From contig JAWKPW010000048.1 of assembly GCA_041390465.1 (NCBI GenBank), positions 1 to 41,865 on the forward strand: DNA of 41,865 bases, in the 5' to 3' direction. Source of the stretch: JAABRU01 sp041390465 (lineage in GTDB: Bacteria > Desulfobacterota > Desulfobacteria > Desulfobacterales > Desulfococcaceae). Made by a program: the position numbers and the translations under genes. The notes under the pieces are model-generated. The model worked only from the letters and a program-made list of their open reading frames with translations, ran no database searches and was not told where the DNA came from. Below are positions 36,814 to 41,865 of this stretch, piece by piece; the first letter of the stretch is position 1; each line of letters opens with the position of its first letter.

Positions 36814-36985
36814 TGTGGACGGGGTGCAAAGGGAGTGCAGTCTGCTGATGATTGAAGATCCGAAGATTGGGGATTATGTGATTGTCCACGCGGGGTTTGC
36901 CATTCAGAAGATTGATGAGAACGCGGCACTGGAATCCCTTGAACTGATGAGGGAAATGGCCGCTCTTGCCGCCTGTCCTTCCTGA
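36755..36985 (+). CDS. hypC: Hydrogenase assembly chaperone HypC
   Basis: 76 residues starting MCLAIPSKIVEI, the HypC signature in which Cys2 becomes N-terminal after Met removal. GGAG stands at a normal distance before ATG 36755. It carries the Fe(CN)2CO ligand group with HypD to the large subunit. The rest (VDGVQRECSLLMI, GDYVIVHAGFAIQKID) matches the family. hypA, hypB, hypD, hypE and hypF are not in the window. Confidence 0.95.
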   Translation: MCLAIPSKIVEISSSKAVIDVDGVQRECSLLMIEDPKIGDYVIVHAGFAIQKIDENAALESLELMREMAALAACPS

Positions 36986-37799
36986 AATGGAATTTTGTTT
37001 TTTGCATCAGAAATCCGCACAGGAGTGCCGGATGAAAAGTTTGGCAGGTTGCCAAACAGTTTGGACTCCTCACAATGTCAAAAAATTTTTTCCATTTCTC
37101 CCTTTTCTGCTCGCAGATGCAAAGTTTCACGAAGGGTTGATAGCAATTCGCCATTGATTTGATACAGTTTGCATCTGATCCGGAGGAGTGCAAAAATTAA
37201 GGTGATTTATGAAAATAAATGTACCGGTTCAGTCACCTGAAAGATTTGACAGGTTTTGGAAAATTGTCAACTCTGATGGATGTTCTTTTCCGGAAATCGC
37301 CTAAGCGGAGCGGTTTTTTGCACACAGTCATTGCATTATGTCAATGGGGAATCGGTATCATACTGATTCCCCATTGAAACCATGCTTTGCGGAAGGCAGT
37401 GCCGATTCACCGCCGGTTTTATGCGGTGCTTTCAGTTTGCTGTGACCTTTGTGCCCTCTTTGTGTCCTTTGCGGTTAAAAAAAGCATGGTTTCAAAGGCG
37501 ATTCGGCATAATACCGATTCGCCATTGATCTGAAACACAAGTTTTTCAGAAAAACCGGATTTTTCCGAAAAATCCGGTTTTTTGAACACACGGAAACCTC
37601 TTTTTTTCCTGCTTGCAAGTATCTTTTCAATGGAGAATTGGCATAATACCGATTCGCTATTGATTTTATACAGTCCTGTCAGTTTTTTTTTGTGACCTTT
37701 GTGCCCTCTTTGTGTCCTTTGCGGTTAAAACAAATCTGACATAAAGCATGTTTTCAATGGAGAATCGGTATAAGGTCCAATTGGTTTTGAGATTTCATA
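36986..37799. repeat. 814-bp intergenic region: hairpin and palindrome-bounded repeats, copy E4
   Basis: A nested stem at 37021-37070 (AGGAGT/ACTCCT outside, GTTTGGCA/TGCCAAAC inside) follows hypC. From 37341 to 37773 come three repeat modules bounded by palindromes at 37341-37377, 37491-37529 and 37626-37664 and a final half arm (37753-37772). Module 1 is inverted relative to 20412-20524. Module 2 repeats 25778-25875. Modules 1 and 3 both carry TGTGACCTTTGTGCCCTCTT. No gene seen. Confidence 0.88.
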
Positions 37800-39071
37800 T
37801 TATCCCAGCCAGTTGGGACGATCAGCAAGCCATTGGGACACCGTCTCCCGCAGCCAGTCTTCCATTCCGCTTTTGATGTAAAATTTCGGGAAAAGCAGAT
37901 TGTCCTCAGCCGTGATTGCGCTTTCAGCACGGGCGATTTCCGCAACCCGGGTATGGGGATAAATCCGTATGCCCACGGTGAGTTTCATGGACTCCGGTTT
38001 CAGGGAATCCGCGAATTCCAGACTTTCCAGAACCGATTCCCGTGTTTCATCCGGGCCGCCCAGCAGCAGAAATCCCATAAATTTGATACCGGCATCTGTC
38101 AGTATCTGTGCTGATTCCCGGATGTCTTTGGAGGCAAAGCGTTTTCTCATCCCGCGCAGCACAGGGTCACTGCCGCTTTCAAATCCCAGAGAAACCTCCC
38201 TGCATCCGGACTTTGCCATGACTTTTGCCAGATTTTGTGTCACATATCCGGGATAGAGAATGCATCTCCAGTGCAGATCCGAAATTTCTGCGGCCAGTAG
38301 TTCACAGAACTGCTGTGCATGGGATGGCGGCAGATTGAAGGTGTTGTCTGTGAAAAAAATCCGGGAAAACCCGGCTTCACGCCATTTTTTCAGTTCCCTG
38401 ACAGCAGAGGGAGCCGCACATTTGCGAATCAGATTCCCTTCAATGACAGAAGTGGCGCAGTAACTGCATTTCATGGGACAGCCCCGGCGGGTGTGAAAGG
38501 GAAGATAATAAGCCGGGTTTTGGGAAAGGGCAGGATCAAAAAGATTCGGATCCGGAAAAGACCACTGATCAGGCGGGATGCAGACACGCGGAGCCTGCAA
38601 ACCTTTTCCCCGGATGTAAAGGCCCGGAATGCCGGAAAGGGTTTTCTGTGTTTCCATCCTGCGCACCAGTTCTGCAAAGGCAGCCTCGCCTTCCCCCTGT
38701 ATGCCCATGTCCGCGTCCAGATAATCCAGCATGGCTTCGGGAAAAAGGCTGTATCCGGCTCCGCCCAGCACAATGGGCGCAGAAGAAAATTTTCTGCACA
38801 GAGACACAAGTTCCGCAGCCTCCCGGAGCAGAAAACGGGGCGCTGCGCTGGCCTGATCATCCACATTGCGGATGGAAATCCCTATGACATCCGCCTGAAA
38901 TGCCTTCAGAACATTTTCCGTCATTTCATGGGGAGCTTCGGTTCCCATAAGATCCAGAAAACGCACAGCGTGACCGGCATGCTGCACAGCTTCTGCCACA
39001 AAGCCCAAACCCATTGGAAGCGCGGGCATGCTGATTTTTTCCGTGTTTGCGGAAATCAGTAGTATCTTCAT
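37800..39071 (-). CDS. B12-binding-domain radical SAM protein
   Basis: 423 residues. N-terminal cobalamin-binding-like Rossmann domain (MKILLISANTEKI, LPMGLGFVAEAVQHAGH, DVIGISIRN, VLGGAGYSLFPEAML), then radical SAM core with RRGCPMKCSYC (CxxxCxxC) and FFTDNTFNLP, and a C-terminal region GFESGSDPVLRGMRKRF and GFLLLGGPDET. The style is of BchE/HpnJ-like methyltransferases or P-methylases; no specific reaction can be named. Start at ATG 39071 with AGGA upstream, not at the longer frame to 39179. Confidence 0.88.
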   Translation of the reverse strand: MKILLISANTEKISMPALPMGLGFVAEAVQHAGHAVRFLDLMGTEAPHEMTENVLKAFQADVIGISIRNVDDQASAAPRFLLREAAELVSLCRKFSSAPIVLGGAGYSLFPEAMLDYLDADMGIQGEGEAAFAELVRRMETQKTLSGIPGLYIRGKGLQAPRVCIPPDQWSFPDPNLFDPALSQNPAYYLPFHTRRGCPMKCSYCATSVIEGNLIRKCAAPSAVRELKKWREAGFSRIFFTDNTFNLPPSHAQQFCELLAAEISDLHWRCILYPGYVTQNLAKVMAKSGCREVSLGFESGSDPVLRGMRKRFASKDIRESAQILTDAGIKFMGFLLLGGPDETRESVLESLEFADSLKPESMKLTVGIRIYPHTRVAEIARAESAITAEDNLLFPKFYIKSGMEDWLRETVSQWLADRPNWLG

Positions 39072-39492
39072 ATGGTTTTCCTGTTTTGCATTCAGAATCA
39101 ATCTGGGGGATGCAGGAAACAGTTGCCGGCAGTTTAATGCCAGCCGGCATTGAATTTCAGAACAAAAACAGACTGTCATCTGTTCATGCAGAATTTGGCA
39201 GTTTTCAGCGTTGTCATTTGATCGGAATCTGAGGCTTAATTCGCACAGTTTGTCACATTCTCAGAATTTGACCGGCAAAAGCCGGGTGCACAGTTGCTGT
39301 TTTGCGGACAGAGCGGTCTGTCAAAAAAAATTTCCTGACATTTTGGGGATTCCAAACGGAAAGTTCTGCACCCCTCTGCGGATTTCCGAGGCAAAAGAAT
39401 TTTTTTCACAGACCGCTCAGGCTGCGGTTTTGGGAGAGAAATATCACTCCTGTCCTGCGCTCTGCCGCAAAACAAAGCACTTGGCACAGGAT
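39072..39492. other. Intergenic region with a 108-bp inverted-repeat element
   Basis: Arms GAGCGGTCTGT (39311-39321) and ACAGACCGCTC (39408-39418) are perfect complements, each next to an A- or T-rich run (39323-39332, 39399-39406). The interior holds GGGGATTCCAAACGGAAAGT. It may be a miniature inverted-repeat element or a long terminator stem. No gene seen. Confidence 0.6.
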
Positions 39493-39888
39493 TCAGAAGG
39501 AATCACCGGACAGGGGGGGGCGAACAAACATCAGACCGAAACGGAATCCGCCTTCGGGAATCCGCTTGACCCAGACCAGATTGGCCCGGTAGTGGTGAAG
39601 CCGGTTTTCCAGCTCAAAACGCAGTTCAAAAGGCAGTTCCTCATACAGTTCAAAACTGATGCCCCCTTCGGAAATGTCTATCCCCCTGGCATCCACAATA
39701 TCAAAATCTGTTATAAATTCAATATTTGCCCGCAAACCTTTCCGTTCCTGACGCTGGATAAGCTGTCTCCTGGATTCGGCTTTTTCCCTTTCCATTTCAG
39801 CAATCTGCGCTTCAAGTTCCTCCACTCTTCTGCGCATCTGCTCCAGTTCTTCCATCAACTGGGATTTGGTCTTCAGTTCGTCTTTCAT
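39493..39888 (-). CDS. PilZ domain protein with N-terminal coiled coil
   Basis: 131 residues. Residues 1-48 form a charged coiled coil (MEELEQMRRRVEELEAQIAE). The PilZ domain follows with the c-di-GMP motifs RQERKGLR (RxxxR) and DISEGGISFE (D/NxSxxG), so it probably binds cyclic di-GMP. AGGAGAG lies before the start. It is downstream of a TPR gene on the same strand, 48 bp away. Confidence 0.88.
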   Translation of the reverse strand: MKDELKTKSQLMEELEQMRRRVEELEAQIAEMEREKAESRRQLIQRQERKGLRANIEFITDFDIVDARGIDISEGGISFELYEELPFELRFELENRLHHYRANLVWVKRIPEGGFRFGLMFVRPPLSGDSF

Positions 39889-39936
39889 TGCAGTCTCTCC
39901 TGTCTTTTTGATTTCCGACCCGCTTTTTCAGATGGT

Positions 39937-40530
39937 TCAGCTTCCGGCCAGTTTCATTTCCATGTCGGCCAGCAGTTTTTTGTACTGCACAAGATACACA
40001 GACGCATCCGGTATTGCGGATTCATCCGCTTTCATGATGTTTTTCAGATGATACACATATTCATCATAATCCGGGGATTCGTCAATGGCTCTTTTGGCAA
40101 ATGCTGCGGCTTTCCCGTATTCCCCTTTCTGAGACCAGCTCAGGGCCAGCCCGTAATACAGCTCCGGAGGAGACACATTGCGCCTGTTTTGGGGAATGGC
40201 AAGGACTTTTTCAAAATCCGCAACAGCCCTGTCATAGTCTCCGCGCACATAAAAACAGCTTCCGCGGCCAATCAGACTTTCCTCATCTTCGGGCCAAAGG
40301 CTCAGGGCTTTGGAATACAGTTCTGCAGCGCCTTCCAGCCGTCCTTCCACCTCATAGATTTTTCCCAGATAAAAATAGGCCGTATCCCCGTTGGATTCAC
40401 GGTGTTTGGGATTGATTTCAATGGATTTGTTCAGAGCCTCCACTGCCTTGACGCCGTCAGGCAGATGAAAGCAGCGAATTCCTTCGGCCAGCCATTCGGA
40501 AGCACCCCATTTTTTTCTGTCTGTATTCAT
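39937..40530 (-). CDS. TPR-repeat protein
   Basis: 197 residues with at least four tetratricopeptide-like repeats (AVEALNKSIEINPKH, AYFYLGKIYEVEGRLEGAAELYSKALSLWPED, SCFYVRGDYDRAVADFEKVLAI, YYGLALSWSQKGEYGKAAAFAKRAID; quoted in parts). No signal peptide, so cytoplasmic. TPRs mediate protein binding; partner unknown. Probably in one transcript with the PilZ gene. Confidence 0.85.
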   Translation of the reverse strand: MNTDRKKWGASEWLAEGIRCFHLPDGVKAVEALNKSIEINPKHRESNGDTAYFYLGKIYEVEGRLEGAAELYSKALSLWPEDEESLIGRGSCFYVRGDYDRAVADFEKVLAIPQNRRNVSPPELYYGLALSWSQKGEYGKAAAFAKRAIDESPDYDEYVYHLKNIMKADESAIPDASVYLVQYKKLLADMEMKLAGS

Positions 40531-40729
40531 GGCATGTTTTTTTCCTTATATTTTGAGTAAAGGGATCAGACTGACTGGTTTCCGGAATGCCATATTTTCA
40601 TAAATCCGCAAAATGCAGAAACACCATCATTATGTCCCCAGGGTGTTTACAGATTTATCAAAATTTCAGTTCAGAGCCGCTTTTTGCGGGAAATCCTCTT
40701 TCCGGAACGCCAAACTTTCAGTTTGCACA

Positions 40730-41596
40730 TCACTGAGCCCAAAGACTGTGATAACCTTTTTCCTGTGCATTCATATCCAGATGAAGTGTGACAATCTCCT
40801 CAAGAGGAGGGTAAAAAAAGCGATCCATTTTCCGTATGTCCACAGTTTTCAGATAGGTTCCGCACTGATCGCAGACCTCCACCCGGTATTCCTTTTCCTC
40901 ATCCGTGTAAAAATACTGGTGATGTTTTGCATCCGCAGTGTTGCAGGTGAAACAGAGGAAACGGCTCACTGCCCATTCCTTTCGGCAGAAACTGCAAATC
41001 ATATGCCTGTCCCCTTTTTCCCTCAGCACGGAAAGACCGGGCATACTTCCGCAGATGGGACAGTACCCGGCCTCCCAGTTGTCCGAATCAAGACAATGGG
41101 AAAGCTGATGGCTGCACACCCGCAGAGAGGGAACAAGACTGCTTATGGCCAGAAATTCGGGAATCTGTCCGGTGATGCCCATTTCCTGTCCGGCTTTTTC
41201 AAACACCTGTCTGTCTTCCCTCAAAACAGCGGAAAACAGGGGGTCAGGCTCAGGTTTGGGAATATCCCTTTTTCCTGCGGAAACAAACGCGGGAAGCCCG
41301 TTTTCAGGATCTGCCGCCATTTCCCATATCTCAGCAAACAGGGATCGGGAAAGATTCGCGTCAATAAGAAAATCACTTTTGGAAATCAGCGGCATTTTTT
41401 CATGTTTTTTCAGCCTGACCAAATCCGGGGGAAGAAGGATGGACCCAATCCGCACAGCAGAGATGCTCTGCTCCTGAACGATAAACAGTTTTTCGTAAAA
41501 TCCCAGCATGGCTGCATAGGCAGGTCTGGTCTGTCTGATTTTTTCCACTGCTTTTTTCAGCAGTTCCGGGGCCATTCCCGACAGTTTTTCCGGCAT
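40730..41596 (-). CDS. fdhE: FdhE-like formate dehydrogenase accessory protein
   Basis: 288 residues from ATG 41596 (GAGG upstream; the frame extends to 41764 without a better site). The C-terminal half has the paired rubredoxin-like cysteines of FdhE: CPICGSMPGLSVL, CSFCRKEWAVSRFLCFTC and CDQCGTYLKTVD. FdhE helps activate formate dehydrogenase, possibly at the Fe-S or cofactor level. The catalytic subunit encoded at 22777-25545 in the window is a plausible client, though the genes are 15 kb apart. Confidence 0.88.
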   Translation of the reverse strand: MPEKLSGMAPELLKKAVEKIRQTRPAYAAMLGFYEKLFIVQEQSISAVRIGSILLPPDLVRLKKHEKMPLISKSDFLIDANLSRSLFAEIWEMAADPENGLPAFVSAGKRDIPKPEPDPLFSAVLREDRQVFEKAGQEMGITGQIPEFLAISSLVPSLRVCSHQLSHCLDSDNWEAGYCPICGSMPGLSVLREKGDRHMICSFCRKEWAVSRFLCFTCNTADAKHHQYFYTDEEKEYRVEVCDQCGTYLKTVDIRKMDRFFYPPLEEIVTLHLDMNAQEKGYHSLWAQ

Positions 41597-41865
41597 GTTG
41601 CTGTCCTCTTTCTGATGATCCTGCATTTTCTGTTTTCTGTTCTGATACGCAGAATAGGATAAAAACAGGTAAATGTAAATACAAACAATGAAAGCAGAAG
41701 ATGTTTTCTGCTCATTTTTTTCCGGAAAGCCCTCTGATTTTTCGGACATATGCCCGGATGTCACATTTTCTCTCCAAACCCGATGCAGTCATGCACCGGA
41801 TTTTTCCGAAAACCGATCTCTGTTTCCATGCCCTGTCATGAAGGCCGAATATCCAGCCAACCCCT
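41597..41865. other. Right-edge region, no gene assigned
   Basis: The window ends 269 bp upstream of fdhE. The open frame extending to 41764 has no start signal and encodes low-information residues. Nothing else recognised. Confidence 0.4.

Noticed and set aside
1..41865. tRNA or rRNA genes
   Set aside because: I saw no cloverleaf-like or rRNA sequence; a tRNAscan run would be decisive.

Overview
The window looks like a chromosome segment of a sulfate-reducing member of the Desulfobacterota, probably Desulfobacterales. The reasons are a complete Qrc-type complex (multihaem cytochrome c, molybdopterin-family protein, Fe-S protein, NrfD-like membrane protein), a periplasmic [NiFe] hydrogenase with maturation genes, a selenocysteine formate dehydrogenase, and system II cytochrome c biogenesis genes. 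Assignment below order level is inference.

Layout. (1) 1-1590, minus: a class I methyltransferase overlapping a radical SAM AmrS-like gene that runs off the left edge. (2) 2016-5660, plus: a broken resB, a zinc-ribbon/membrane/AMIN protein and ccsA (ccsB). (3) 5796-11174, plus: qrcA-qrcB-qrcC-qrcD followed by an unrecognised 59-residue His-rich membrane protein, closed by a strong terminator. A heptamer-repeat hairpin separates qrcB from qrcC. (4) 11346-14781: a chromosomal integron. It has an integron-type tyrosine integrase, a 42-bp tandem array of palindromes where attI should lie, a decayed HSDR_N restriction-like cassette, and an intact methyltransferase cassette bounded by two recognisable attC sites. 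(5) 15168-22702: mixed housekeeping genes (orphan amino-acid ABC permease, a 56-residue Cys-rich small ORF, alpha/beta hydrolase, recN, QueG-like ferredoxin protein, DNA methyltransferase, VanZ-like protein). (6) 22777-25545: formate dehydrogenase alpha with an in-frame UGA (codon 378) followed by a SECIS-like hairpin. (7) 25546-30573: a graveyard of repeats, a broken PIN/antitoxin pair, and a large broken secreted gene (C25 peptidase, PKD-like domain, leucine-rich repeats). (8) 30942-32213: PAS adenylate cyclase. (9) 32468-36985: a broken HELIH-motif gene, then hydrogenase small subunit, large subunit, maturation protease and hypC. (10) 37800-41596, minus: B12-binding-type radical SAM, PilZ, TPR and FdhE-like genes.

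The intact genes form a coherent picture. Periplasmic hydrogenase and formate oxidation would deliver electrons to cytochrome c, and Qrc would pass them to the menaquinone pool. CcsA/ResB attach haem to the cytochromes, HypC and the HybD-type protease mature the hydrogenase, and FdhE assists formate dehydrogenase.

Between these blocks lies a family of interspersed repeats whose modules are bounded by a palindrome of about 40 bp. At least four loci carry them (about 14.9, 20.5, 25.8 and 37.5 kb). The most novel candidates are the palindrome array in the attI position of the integron, the palindrome-bounded repeats, the small His-rich Qrc-operon gene and the Cys-rich small ORF. Several frameshifts (resB, HELIH gene) could be real decay or assembly error; this cannot be settled from one sequence.
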